A stretch of DNA of 64,000 nucleotides, taken from NCBI RefSeq assembly GCF_000172175.1, contig NZ_ABJL02000008.1:1488001-1552000 (forward strand), given 5' to 3'. Of the stretch, positions 18,011 to 26,024 are shown one piece after another (position 1 is the stretch's first letter; each line of letters starts with the position of its first letter). Source of the DNA: Bacteroides intestinalis DSM 17393. GTDB taxonomy: Bacteria; Bacteroidota; Bacteroidia; Bacteroidales; Bacteroidaceae. A program made the translations under genes and the position numbers. The notes beneath the pieces were generated by a model. The model did not search any database. It was given only the letters and a program-made list of their open reading frames with translations, and had not been told where the DNA came from.

Positions 18011-18745
18011 TTAGCCGTTAAATATTTTATAACTATTAAATAGCGATACAAATTGTTCGAAACTAATATTGTTTATATCATATATTCTCGCATATTTTAA
18101 AGCTTTATTAAATTGATTTTTTGTAAACAGTTTTTCATACTCTTTGTTAACCCATTTCATTACAAAAGTTTCATATTTTTTTCTCTCTTTAAATGCCATT
18201 TTTGCTGGCTTTCTTTTTAATACAATTAATACGCTATCCACTTTAGGTTTTGGATGGAAATAATACCTGGGAATTTTTGCTAATATAGAAATATCTACCT
18301 CTGCCATTAACAGCAATGCTAGTGATCTGTTTGTATCTAATAAACTTTTAGCAAAACCATATTCCACTATTAAATAACTTATTGTGGCTGAACTTTCAAA
18401 AACAATTTTTCGAATTATATTTGTGCTTATGTTGTAAGGTATGTTGCCAAATATTTTATATGGATTGTGGCTAGGAAATGTAAATTTTAGTATATCATCA
18501 TTTACTATTTGATAGTTAGGATAATTTAAGAGCTTATTACGAGTTACCTCACATAATTTAGAATCAATTTCTATCGCCGTAACAAAATTACATCTCTTTA
18601 CCAATTCAGCAGTAAAATGACCTTTCCCTGCACCTATTTCAAAGATGTTATCTTTTTCATCTAAACTTATGCAATTCATTATTTTTTCTATGTGATATTT
18701 TGAAGTAATAAAATTTTGACTATCTTTTATATTTACTTTGTTCAT
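18011..18745 (-). CDS. erm(G): 23S rRNA adenine N6-dimethyltransferase Erm(G)
   Basis: A 244-residue enzyme that dimethylates A2058 of 23S rRNA and gives macrolide-lincosamide-streptogramin B resistance. The SAM motif is FEIGAGKGHFT (about 35-45) and the catalytic NIPYNIS is near 101-107. The protein matches Erm(G) as I remember it rather than Erm(B) or Erm(F), and has the full family length. A good Shine-Dalgarno sequence (AAGGAGGGG) sits before the ATG. A leader peptide gene lies 12 bp upstream. Erm(G) on Bacteroides conjugative transposons such as CTnGERM1 is an established case of transfer from Gram-positive bacteria. Confidence 0.93.
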   Translation of the reverse strand: MNKVNIKDSQNFITSKYHIEKIMNCISLDEKDNIFEIGAGKGHFTAELVKRCNFVTAIEIDSKLCEVTRNKLLNYPNYQIVNDDILKFTFPSHNPYKIFGNIPYNISTNIIRKIVFESSATISYLIVEYGFAKSLLDTNRSLALLLMAEVDISILAKIPRYYFHPKPKVDSVLIVLKRKPAKMAFKERKKYETFVMKWVNKEYEKLFTKNQFNKALKYARIYDINNISFEQFVSLFNSYKIFNG

Positions 18746-18757
18746 TATAACCCCTCC

Positions 18758-18793
18758 TTAATTTATTTCATCTCTTTTCGAATATTTATTCAT
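18758..18793 (-). CDS. erm(G) leader peptide
   Basis: An 11-residue open frame (MNKYSKRDEIN) has its own GAGG-type ribosome site and ends 12 bp before erm(G). It is very close to the published erm(G) leader peptide MNKYSKRDAIN. In that system macrolide-stalled ribosomes on the leader change mRNA folding and release erm translation. Only this one leader was found, and upstream sequence appears to be cut at the junction with the UpxY-like fragment. Confidence 0.75.
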   Translation of the reverse strand: MNKYSKRDEIN

Positions 18794-18859
18794 TAATTCC
18801 TCTAACCCTGCTTCGGATGTTAGAATTTCAAGATTATCAACCTTAATTCCCACGAAACC

Positions 18860-19327
18860 CTATAGGTTGCGGATTTGAGGTTTATCTTTTTCCTTGTTGA
18901 TTTCGCTGATTTTGTAGAAGTGTACCTCTTCATCTGCCTGCTTGCACACCTTGATGAAGTTGGTCATGTCTTCATCAGGTACAGTCAGATAGACAAGTTC
19001 TCCGCCACTTTTCCATGTGACAAACTGTAGGTCGTAATAATAATTGTGTTTGAAATCAACAATCTTCTGATGACTTGCATGCACAAACACCAGACTATGG
19101 ATGACGGGTACCATGAAAAAGACTTTCTTGCCCTTGACAGTGCGAAGGACTTTCTGCTTGGGTATGAAATACTCTAAGCCATACGTTTCATTAGAGAGCC
19201 GATCTTCGGCAGTATTCTCGTTCTTGTAGACCCGCATGACATACCACAGTATCTTATCCTTGTCCAATACATTCACCATACTGTTTTGACATGTGTTTTT
19301 TGAGAAAAGAACGTACTCATGGTTCAT
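18860..19327 (-). pseudogene. UpxY/NusG-like antiterminator, C-terminally truncated
   Basis: A 155-residue frame with an N-terminal NusG-like (NGN) domain: LWYVMRVYKNENTAEDRL, FIPKQKVLR, KVFFMVPVIHSLVFVHA. It continues into VPDEDMTNFIKVC and HFYKISEIN and then stops at 18860-18862. Normal UpxY-type proteins of about 170-190 residues carry a KOW domain after this point, and it is absent here. The cut lies at the border with the Firmicutes-like segment. UpxY proteins are specialised elongation factors at the start of capsule loci, behind invertible promoters, and the upstream sequence fits that arrangement. Confidence 0.65.
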
Positions 19328-19472
19328 CCCGATATGCGTATCGGTCTGTATATCAGCAACTTTCTATGTGTTTCAACTACAATAGTCATCTATTCTCATC
19401 TTTCTGAGTCCACCCCCTGCAAAGCCCCTCTTTACGACATAAAAATTCGGTCGGAAAAGGTATGCAAAAGAT

Positions 19473-19677
19473 GTTTCTCTCTTTAAGAGAAATATCGTTT
19501 TGCTAAACAGTTGATATTGAGGTATCATTTTATCGTAAAAGACATATTTGCTCAACAATTGCTTGACGGAAATCAACAAATTTTAGCATTTTTGTAAAAA
19601 AGTCGCTATATAATTTGGTGAATTGGAGTTATTTTCATATTTTTGCATCCCGAAGAGTTTCTCTTAAAGAGAGAAAC
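19473..19677. repeat. 20-bp inverted repeats flanking a probable invertible segment
   Basis: GTTTCTCTCTTTAAGAGAAA (19473-19492) and its exact complement (19658-19677) enclose 165 bp. Similarity extends outwards (GCAAAAGAT versus GCAAAAAGGT). The enclosed DNA carries a good promoter. Bacteroides capsule loci use the same plan: inverted repeats around a promoter, upstream of a upxY gene, with a recombinase that flips it. The 457-bp stretch from 19328 to 19784 holds this switch, a TTGCGGT/ACCGCAA hairpin at 19716-19734 and no gene. Confidence 0.65.
19614..19645 (+). promoter_or_regulatory. Promoter inside the invertible segment, facing away from upxY
   Basis: TTTG (19614-19617) and TATTTTTG (19638-19645) are spaced 20 bp apart, a near-perfect Bacteroides promoter. 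It points along the plus strand, away from the UpxY-like gene at 18860-19327. If the segment inverts, the promoter would face that gene. The assembled orientation is therefore the OFF state. Confidence 0.6.
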
Positions 19678-19760
19678 ACCTTTTTGCTCAACAATCCCCG
19701 ACTTTTTTATTATAGTTGCGGTATCACACCGCAATACAATAGTTATAAATATTGAAATAA

Positions 19761-19783
19761 AGGTGCAGTGAGACGCTGCACCT
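19761..19783 (-). terminator. Terminator of the second recombinase gene
   Basis: An 8-bp stem (AGGTGCAG / CTGCACCT) with a 7-nt loop is followed on the minus strand by TTTATTTC. It lies directly after the stop codon at 19785. Confidence 0.7.
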
Positions 19784-19784
19784 C

Positions 19785-20993
19785 CTAAAGAGAATTGATG
19801 ATGAGATTGTTGGCGTTGTCAACGACAGAGGTGTCCAATGAGGAGAGGTATATCTGTGTGGTTTTCTCGGAGTCATGCCCCAATGCCTCGCTGATAGTAG
19901 ATACGGGCACGTTCTTGCTCTTGGCTATGCTTGCCCAGGAGTGGCGGGCTACGTAGGTGGTCAGGGGTACGGACAGGCCTATCATTTCTCCGATTTTCTT
20001 CAACTGCTTGGTGATACGGCTATAGGCATTCTTGTACTGTCTCCAGAATATGGCTCCCTCTCCTTTTGCTATAGGGAGCAGGTAGGGAGAATCATCTGTT
20101 TTGTACTTCGCCACTATCTCCTGCATGGCAGGTTCCCATTTGATGTGCAACTGTTGTGAGGTCTTCTGACGGCGGTAAATGAGCGTACTGCCATGCAGAT
20201 TGCTTGGTGTAAGTTGTGCCATATCGATGAACGACATCCCACGGGTATAGAAACTGAACAGGAACATATCCCTTGCAAGCTCCAAACGGGGGTTCAGACT
20301 CAAGTCCAGCTCTTTCAGTTGCTTGATGATTTCCAAGGGGAGTGCCCGCTTGACGGTCTTGTCGATGCCGGTATATACATGCTTGAACGGTGAGGAAGAG
20401 ATGACCAGTCCGTCATCTACGGCATGATTGTAGATGGTGCGCAGGTTGCGGATGTAGAAAGAGGTGGTGTTGCGGCACAGTCCGCTGTCTTTCAGCCACT
20501 GTTCATAGCCTTGTATCGTTGTCCCATCGACTTCCTCCAATGGCACATCGCCTCCTTTCAGGTAACGCTGGAGGCTGTTGAGGGTGGTTTTGTACCTTGC
20601 TACCATCCGCTTCTTGCCGATGCGTCTCAGTTTTTCGTTCAACTCCAGCGTATAGCCGATAATGCCATGTAATTCTTTTCCCTCATGGAAGTTGTCAACG
20701 ACGGTGTCTGCTGTATATGACTGCCCTTCCTTGTCCAACCGTGCAATGACCAACAGCAGTTTCTTCCTGTCAGCATCCAATGTATCTTTCAAGGAAAGAA
20801 GATAGGCTTGACGTTGTGGAGTGACGGAAGTTGGCAAAATGATGTTTGAATGGTCCGCATCCCACTCTGAGGAATAGATTCTGTACTCTGTATGGATCTG
20901 ACGTGCCACACGATTGTGTATCACCTGATAATACAGGCGACCCTCTTTCTCTTGAACAGATGATGTTCTGAACTTTAATTTGATGGATGCCAT
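19785..20993 (-). CDS. Tyrosine recombinase, candidate promoter invertase
   Basis: A 402-residue phage-integrase-family protein. It has an N-terminal arm region (about 1-100), a SAM-like core-binding domain (about 105-200) and a catalytic domain (about 215-395). The first arginine is present in FYTRGMSFID. The second motif is YVARHSWA, with GHDSEKTTQIYL carrying the later His and the Tyr nucleophile. The set is more complete than in the integrase at 666. It lies about 100 bp from the inverted repeats, so it may flip the 19473-19677 segment, but it could also be a former element integrase. The start is the ATG at 20991-20993. Confidence 0.85.
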   Translation of the reverse strand: MASIKLKFRTSSVQEKEGRLYYQVIHNRVARQIHTEYRIYSSEWDADHSNIILPTSVTPQRQAYLLSLKDTLDADRKKLLLVIARLDKEGQSYTADTVVDNFHEGKELHGIIGYTLELNEKLRRIGKKRMVARYKTTLNSLQRYLKGGDVPLEEVDGTTIQGYEQWLKDSGLCRNTTSFYIRNLRTIYNHAVDDGLVISSSPFKHVYTGIDKTVKRALPLEIIKQLKELDLSLNPRLELARDMFLFSFYTRGMSFIDMAQLTPSNLHGSTLIYRRQKTSQQLHIKWEPAMQEIVAKYKTDDSPYLLPIAKGEGAIFWRQYKNAYSRITKQLKKIGEMIGLSVPLTTYVARHSWASIAKSKNVPVSTISEALGHDSEKTTQIYLSSLDTSVVDNANNLIINSL

Positions 20994-21081
20994 AATGCTC
21001 TGACTTTAACATTGAAATTGCAATTATTACCTTTATATATAATATAAGTGACAGACAAACAGGTATAGGAGGGATGGTGCC

Positions 21082-21609
21082 TCACCGCTCGGCATACAAC
21101 AGCTGATATTCCACCCACCTCCGTTTCCTAATGGATGCCACTGCTTTTCCCCTCCATTTGCAATAGCTCAGATAGAGTGGCAGGATGTCCCTGTCGCCAC
21201 GTTCCAATCGGGTGAGCAGGGACGCTTTCGGGTATCGTCCATTGCCTAACAACTTGGCTGGTCCAATCTGGTACGAGAGGGTGGCAAGCAGATAAGCATC
21301 CCTGCCATAACGGGCATATAGGCGCAGGTGCCGGAGGAGGTCTGTCCGTAACAGCAAATCTGCACGCTGACGTGTCAGTGTTTTCGGGAAACGCTCTCCC
21401 TTCTGTAGCTGGTGACCATAGCCCACATAGCCCGGTGTGGTCTTTGGGTCGTGCCACCCCTCAAACTCCTTGATGAGTGCTACCGCCTTATCGAACAGTT
21501 CCGCAGAAATCTCCTTTGGCATCGGTGGCGAAGAGTCGCCGCCTCGTGTCTGTGCCTTGGCATATCCGCAAAGCAGAGTCAGACATATAATCATCAACTT
21601 TATTCTCAT
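21082..21609 (-). CDS. Lysozyme-like muramidase of the transfer operon
   Basis: A 175-residue protein with a signal peptide (MRIKLMIICLTLLCGYAKA). The fold resembles GH24 phage-type lysozymes: ALIKEFEGWHDPKTTPGYVGYG holds the usual catalytic Glu (FEG), and YSDAT-like functions are replaced by TTPGYVGYGH. Such enzymes open peptidoglycan for the conjugation channel. The ATG at 21607-21609 was chosen because it directly precedes the signal peptide; a longer frame upstream lacks a signal. It is the last gene of the tra cluster. Confidence 0.75.
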   Translation of the reverse strand: MRIKLMIICLTLLCGYAKAQTRGGDSSPPMPKEISAELFDKAVALIKEFEGWHDPKTTPGYVGYGHQLQKGERFPKTLTRQRADLLLRTDLLRHLRLYARYGRDAYLLATLSYQIGPAKLLGNGRYPKASLLTRLERGDRDILPLYLSYCKWRGKAVASIRKRRWVEYQLLYAER

Positions 21610-21673
21610 AGATTCTCTTTTGTGATTGGTTATGGCGGCAGACACCCGACAAGCGAGTGCCTGCCTCCGTTGG

Positions 21674-22174
21674 TTAAGGATTGATGTTGATTGGAGAGAC
21701 GATAGTTCCTATGGGAGTAATCGTGTTACCTTCTGTGGTATCCTCTTCCTCCTTCACCTCGTTATTGAAAGTGAATGTAAGCTGATAGAGCTGATCGTGA
21801 TTGTCCTCGAAATAGACATCTATCGTCTGCTGATCCTCACACTCCGAGGTGTAGTACAGACGGAACACATCTCTGTCAAGCGGATAGCGGTCATTCGGCA
21901 ACAGCACCATACCATCATCCATTCTCAATGTTCCCTCGCCATCGGGCTGGAAATAACGGATTGTGTAGCGTGTATCGGAGAAATACCCTTCACGAACAAT
22001 CTCACAGCGTATCTCTGCTGTCTCGCCCTGTACCAATCGCTTGGGTACAGGCATTGTCTCAACCATAAAAGGATAGGCTTGCTGAACATCGAGGTCATCC
22101 TCGCAAGATGTGAAACCCAATACAGCGGTCATCATGGCACCACAAACCATCATATAGGAAAATAACTTTTTCAT
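21674..22174 (-). CDS. traQ: Conjugal transfer protein TraQ-like (DUF3872)
   Basis: A 166-residue lipoprotein-like protein. The signal ends in a lipobox-like LGFTSCEDD with the cysteine near residue 24. The body is beta-rich (IRCEIVREGYFSDTRYTIRYF) and matches what I know of the DUF3872/TraQ family of CTnDOT-type elements. The start is the ATG at 22172-22174. It follows traO with a 13-bp gap in the same transcript. Its exact role in the channel is unknown. Confidence 0.75.
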   Translation of the reverse strand: MKKLFSYMMVCGAMMTAVLGFTSCEDDLDVQQAYPFMVETMPVPKRLVQGETAEIRCEIVREGYFSDTRYTIRYFQPDGEGTLRMDDGMVLLPNDRYPLDRDVFRLYYTSECEDQQTIDVYFEDNHDQLYQLTFTFNNEVKEEEDTTEGNTITPIGTIVSPININP

Positions 22175-22187
22175 AACGCTTTTAATT

Positions 22188-22760
22188 TTAATTGATAATA
22201 AACTTGACACCTAAACCGAACTGAGTGCTGAACTTGCCGAGTGAGCCTCCCCAAAGGACACGCTCACGCACATTTGCAAGCAGTACAATACGGTCTGTTA
22301 TATAACTCTCCAATTCAAGGGTAATGGCACCGCCATAGATGAAGGCATCCTTGGCAAGCAGCGTAGAGCCGTCATAGAGCATCTTGTCACCCCAATTCAC
22401 CGTTTCGTAGCCTGCCAATGCAGAACCGCCGATGGAGAGGAAGAAGGTCTTTGTAGGATCGGACAAGAACTTCAGGTAGTAACCGCCCTCGGCTGTGAAC
22501 TGGGCACGCGGAATAGATGTGCCGCGATAGTCGTAGTTCTTGAGCAGATACTCTGCACCCACCACCCAGCGGTTTGCCTTCTTGGTATATCCCGACATCG
22601 CTATTCCCGTGTAGTAGTTGAGCGGAGATTTAGAGCCGTTTACAAAGCCGCCTCTGAGTTCCACACCCATCATCTTCGGGAGATAACGCTGGGCGTATGC
22701 CTGCCCCGATGACAGGGCAAGCGATACGACTGCAACAAATAGAAACAGATACTTCTTCAT
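22188..22760 (-). CDS. traO: Conjugal transfer protein TraO-like
   Basis: A 190-residue exported protein with a clear signal peptide (MKKYLFLFVAVVSLALSSGQAYA). The mature part looks like an outer-membrane beta-barrel (alternating aromatic strands, ending FSTQFGLGVKFIIN), as expected for TraO. It lies 2 bp after traN. In CTnDOT-type systems TraO is part of the envelope channel. Confidence 0.8.
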   Translation of the reverse strand: MKKYLFLFVAVVSLALSSGQAYAQRYLPKMMGVELRGGFVNGSKSPLNYYTGIAMSGYTKKANRWVVGAEYLLKNYDYRGTSIPRAQFTAEGGYYLKFLSDPTKTFFLSIGGSALAGYETVNWGDKMLYDGSTLLAKDAFIYGGAITLELESYITDRIVLLANVRERVLWGGSLGKFSTQFGLGVKFIIN

Positions 22761-22762
22761 AG

Positions 22763-23749
22763 TTACTTAACTTTAAGTTCGTTGATTACTTTTGCTCTTA
22801 CGATGTCCTCACTCTCCACGGTAAAGGTCTGGTGTCTGCCACCGCTCTTCTCGTGCATCTCCACCACAAGCACCTTGTCGGCAGGGATAGTGAACTTGTC
22901 GAACACGAATACGGTACGCTCATCCTTGTTGCCAGCAACGGTTGTGGCATAATCGTATGCACGCAGAGGGAAGATGACCTGCTCCTGAATGGCTGTACGC
23001 TTCATCACCTGCTTATCCACAATCTTGAAGGTCACAAAGTCCACCTCGTATGGTACATTCGATGTGTTCTTCACCTGCGTATGGAAGTAGAGCAAACCAT
23101 TGTGGGTGTATAGACCACGCAACAGATACTGGATGCCGAAAGCCTTGCTACCGATGTGCTTGATGTGGCGTTTGTTGTCCTTGTGGATAGCCTTGCTGAT
23201 AAGGTGTACCAACTTCGGCGACTCGCTGCCCAACTCCTGCAAGTAGATGTCGAGAGCATTGTTCGGGCGGTTCACCTCACTGCCATCGTGAATGAAGTCC
23301 TTCATCTCGATATTGAGTAATAGAGGCTCATCGGAGTACTTCACATTGAATGTGTAGAAACTGCCACTCTCAGTAATCACCGACATATTGGTCTCATCGC
23401 GGAAGTTCTTTACGGTAGCCTTCACACGAATCACATTCTCCGAGCCGTCGGCCTTGCCTGCGATAAGGTTAGGCGAACCGAGATCCACATAGCGTACCGC
23501 CGCAGGGAAGATGATGTGTGTTGTCTTGTCGTATGTCACCTCCAAGCCGTAAGGCGGTATCATACGGTCAAAGGTCAGTTTCTTTGTCAGACCGTGATAG
23601 ATGTCACCATCCTCCTGCTGCGGATAGATGTCCGTAGTGAGGGTTACATCACCGGCTACCGTGTTGGTTACTGCGGTTGAATCAACCGACTGTGCATTGG
23701 CACTTACAACGCCCAAAGTGAGGGCAAGCATTACAAAAAACTTTTTCAT
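22763..23749 (-). CDS. traN: Conjugal transfer protein TraN-like (DUF4138, VirB9-like)
   Basis: A 328-residue periplasmic or outer-membrane-associated protein with a signal peptide (MKKFFVMLALTLGVVSANAQ). The body has repeated beta-rich segments (IHTIFPA-like TTHIIFPAAVRYVDLGS) typical of the DUF4138 TraN family, which plays the VirB9-like role in the outer core of the secretion channel. It lies 23 bp after traM in the transfer operon. Confidence 0.85.
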   Translation of the reverse strand: MKKFFVMLALTLGVVSANAQSVDSTAVTNTVAGDVTLTTDIYPQQEDGDIYHGLTKKLTFDRMIPPYGLEVTYDKTTHIIFPAAVRYVDLGSPNLIAGKADGSENVIRVKATVKNFRDETNMSVITESGSFYTFNVKYSDEPLLLNIEMKDFIHDGSEVNRPNNALDIYLQELGSESPKLVHLISKAIHKDNKRHIKHIGSKAFGIQYLLRGLYTHNGLLYFHTQVKNTSNVPYEVDFVTFKIVDKQVMKRTAIQEQVIFPLRAYDYATTVAGNKDERTVFVFDKFTIPADKVLVVEMHEKSGGRHQTFTVESEDIVRAKVINELKVK

Positions 23750-23772
23750 GACTTTAATGTTTTAATGGGTTA

Positions 23773-25062
23773 TTAATTGTTTTGATATAGCATCAGGGTA
23801 TATCCTGATTTGAGGTGTACCTTCTCTTCACGCATCTTTTTGGAGATGTACTGAGACACGCCCTGTATGGCACCACGACCTACTTCAGATAGCAGTTGGT
23901 CTCCGGCAGACTGGTTGGTGATGGAGATACTTGTTCCGAGGTTCTGCCCCAGATTTGCCGCCATCTCCTTCGCCGCACTCGCTTCCATCGAGCCGGGGAT
24001 GAAGATTCCCGCCTGTCCGTCATTGTCGTGGACCGTTAGCTCTACGGGGATGATTGTGCCGTCATACTCCACCTGAAGAATCTCTATGTCGAGCCTTTCA
24101 CCTTTTATGCTTCCTTCGCCCGTGATGAGGATGTTTCGTGGCAGTACATACTTTCCGACACGCATTGCCTCCAAAAGTCGCAGTCGCACACTCTGACCGC
24201 TTGTGATGGTCTGGTCGCCATGCACGCACGCCTTGATGGTGTTTCGTGCGGTCTCGGCAGGTGCTTCACCCACTGCGGTATGAAAACCTCCGCCTATGGA
24301 TTGCGACAGCCTTGCTATCATCGCCGAGTCGCTCACAGGCTGAGCGAGTGCCGACACTACGGGTGTCGTTACCTGACCTACGGGCTGAGCCTTCGCCTTG
24401 CCGCTTCGTGTCGTGGTCTCCACCTCCTCGGCTTTGCTCTCGGAGGTGGTTGTTGTGCCTCCGGGCATATACTTCGCTGCAAGCTCGTATGACTTCTCCA
24501 AGAGTGCCACCTGGTCGGCATATGTCGGTTGGCTGTTCTGCTGTTGTGCCATCGACTGCTTCAACTCCTCAAGCTCCGCTTTCAGAGCCTCCTTTTCGGG
24601 ATCCTCACGCGGCTCTTCGTAGAAACTGCCGAGTGTGGCATTGATGTCATTGTAGGCAGATGTGGATGTGGAGAACGAGTTGCTACGACTACTGCTGCCA
24701 CTTCGATAGGATGAACTGCTACCACCTGTGTATCTCGGCTCTTCGGGTATCCCGACCACCTCTTCCTCCTCGTCATCGGCGGTCATTGCGGTGAAGTCCT
24801 CAAGGGTACGCATCTTCTGCTCCTGCTTGACACGCATATCCTCCAGCTCATAGGCGGCAATCTTGTCCGCTTCGATGCCTGCACCTCGCGGATCGGGAAG
24901 TTCGGCATTGAAGCCTACCTTCTGCTGTTCCGCCTGTACCTGCTCCTTCGATGGTTTGAAGATGAAGTACATGGAAACGAGGAATAAAAGTCCCATTCCG
25001 GCATATATAAGCCACTTCTTGATTTGCTCCTTTCTTTTCAGAGCGTTTGCATCGTTACTCAT
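23773..25062 (-). CDS. traM: Conjugal transfer protein TraM-like (VirB10-like)
   Basis: A 429-residue protein with one N-terminal membrane segment (KWLIYAGMGLLFLVSMYFIF, about 15-34). A low-complexity, Ser- and Glu-rich periplasmic linker (about 60-230) and a C-terminal globular domain follow. That domain ends with KSGYTLMLYQNN and contains the ACVHGDQTITSGQSVRLRLLE region characteristic of the TraM/VirB10-like family. It bridges inner and outer membranes. It overlaps the end of traL by 8 bp, so translation is coupled. Confidence 0.85.
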   Translation of the reverse strand: MSNDANALKRKEQIKKWLIYAGMGLLFLVSMYFIFKPSKEQVQAEQQKVGFNAELPDPRGAGIEADKIAAYELEDMRVKQEQKMRTLEDFTAMTADDEEEEVVGIPEEPRYTGGSSSSYRSGSSSRSNSFSTSTSAYNDINATLGSFYEEPREDPEKEALKAELEELKQSMAQQQNSQPTYADQVALLEKSYELAAKYMPGGTTTTSESKAEEVETTTRSGKAKAQPVGQVTTPVVSALAQPVSDSAMIARLSQSIGGGFHTAVGEAPAETARNTIKACVHGDQTITSGQSVRLRLLEAMRVGKYVLPRNILITGEGSIKGERLDIEILQVEYDGTIIPVELTVHDNDGQAGIFIPGSMEASAAKEMAANLGQNLGTSISITNQSAGDQLLSEVGRGAIQGVSQYISKKMREEKVHLKSGYTLMLYQNN

Positions 25063-25351
25063 AGTTCTCTGAATTAAATTGGTTAAAGAACTCTTCCATC
25101 TCCCGTATCTTCTTATCCGAGAGGCTGTCGGCAGGAGCTGCCTCCTCCTCGATAATCAGGTTGGTGGCAGGCGGCTCACTTCTGACATACTCCTTATACC
25201 TGTAATCGGGAGCAGGCATAAAGATTACATAGAGGGCAAATCCCATATATGCCAGCAAGAGGCCGTAGATGATAAGGCGTTTGGTCTTTGATGTCTTGTT
25301 GTTCCAAGACTTGTTGATTGAATCCTTGATTTTTTGAATGTACTTTTTCAT
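25055..25351 (-). CDS. traL: Conjugal transfer protein TraL-like (DUF3989)
   Basis: A 98-residue protein. A basic start (KKYIQKIKDSINKSW) is followed by one membrane segment (LIIYGLLLAYMGFALYVIF) and an acidic periplasmic tail. This is the usual form of TraL in Bacteroides transfer operons. The stop overlaps the traM start by 8 bp. The tail (REMEEFFNQFN) may bind a partner. Confidence 0.8.
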   Translation of the reverse strand: MKKYIQKIKDSINKSWNNKTSKTKRLIIYGLLLAYMGFALYVIFMPAPDYRYKEYVRSEPPATNLIIEEEAAPADSLSDKKIREMEEFFNQFNSENYE

Positions 25352-25381
25352 CGCTGTAAATGTTAATGGTGAATAATTAGG

Positions 25382-26005
25382 TTATCTGTCATAGACTCTC
25401 AGGTCCTTGTTCTCCACCACACGGAACGCCTCGAAGATGAATCCATGAGGGTTGTTATCGCTGCGTGTGGAGTTAAGCAGTCGCCCTTTGGTCACTAGGC
25501 TGCGCTCGGTGATACTCTTCTCGCGGATGATGGATAGCCTTGCGTATGTCACCACCTCGTAGGGATAGTGGTTGAAGTTGCAGCTTATGCTATCCACTTC
25601 GATACGCTGTGTTACATTGCCTGAGATGATACGGTTGTAATATCCCTGCTCTGCAAGGTCGCTGTAGTGCTCGTATGCCGAGCGGTCGCTCAGAAACATT
25701 GCCCTCTGGATGTTACCCTCGATGGCGCTCTTGTCGGGTGCAAGCGTGAAGAAGAGTTCGTGGAAACGCTTCACATGTTCCCTTGCCTCCACAGGACGGT
25801 TCTGCTCCAGGTCCTGAGATAGAGCCAGCATCAGCGACTTGCCCTCGTCAAGGACATAAATCTTCTGTCGTTGTGCCTCGGCAAAGCTGTATGCCTTCCA
25901 AAGCGAGAAGCCCACAAGTGAAGCACAGACAAAGAGGTAGGCAATGCCGAAGAAGCGTATCTGTCTGAAGCCGGTTTCGATGTTTTTAAGTGATTTGAAT
26001 TCCAT
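25382..26005 (-). CDS. traK: Conjugal transfer protein TraK-like (VirB8-like)
   Basis: A 207-residue protein. The N-terminal membrane segment (FFGIAYLFVCASLVGFSLW, about 19-37) is followed by a periplasmic alpha/beta domain, the topology of VirB8-like scaffold proteins. YARLSIIREKSITERSLVTKG is a conserved stretch of TraK. The ATG at 26003-26005 was chosen over an upstream frame that would run into traJ. Confidence 0.85.
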   Translation of the reverse strand: MEFKSLKNIETGFRQIRFFGIAYLFVCASLVGFSLWKAYSFAEAQRQKIYVLDEGKSLMLALSQDLEQNRPVEAREHVKRFHELFFTLAPDKSAIEGNIQRAMFLSDRSAYEHYSDLAEQGYYNRIISGNVTQRIEVDSISCNFNHYPYEVVTYARLSIIREKSITERSLVTKGRLLNSTRSDNNPHGFIFEAFRVVENKDLRVYDR

Positions 26006-26024
26006 TTGAATACTGTTTAATAGG

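Noticed and set aside
19373..19579. 68-residue minus-strand frame upstream of the UpxY-like gene
   Set aside because: It crosses the inverted repeat and the promoter segment and has no family similarity.
21128..21457. 109-residue minus-strand frame
   Set aside because: It is an out-of-frame shadow of the lysozyme gene.
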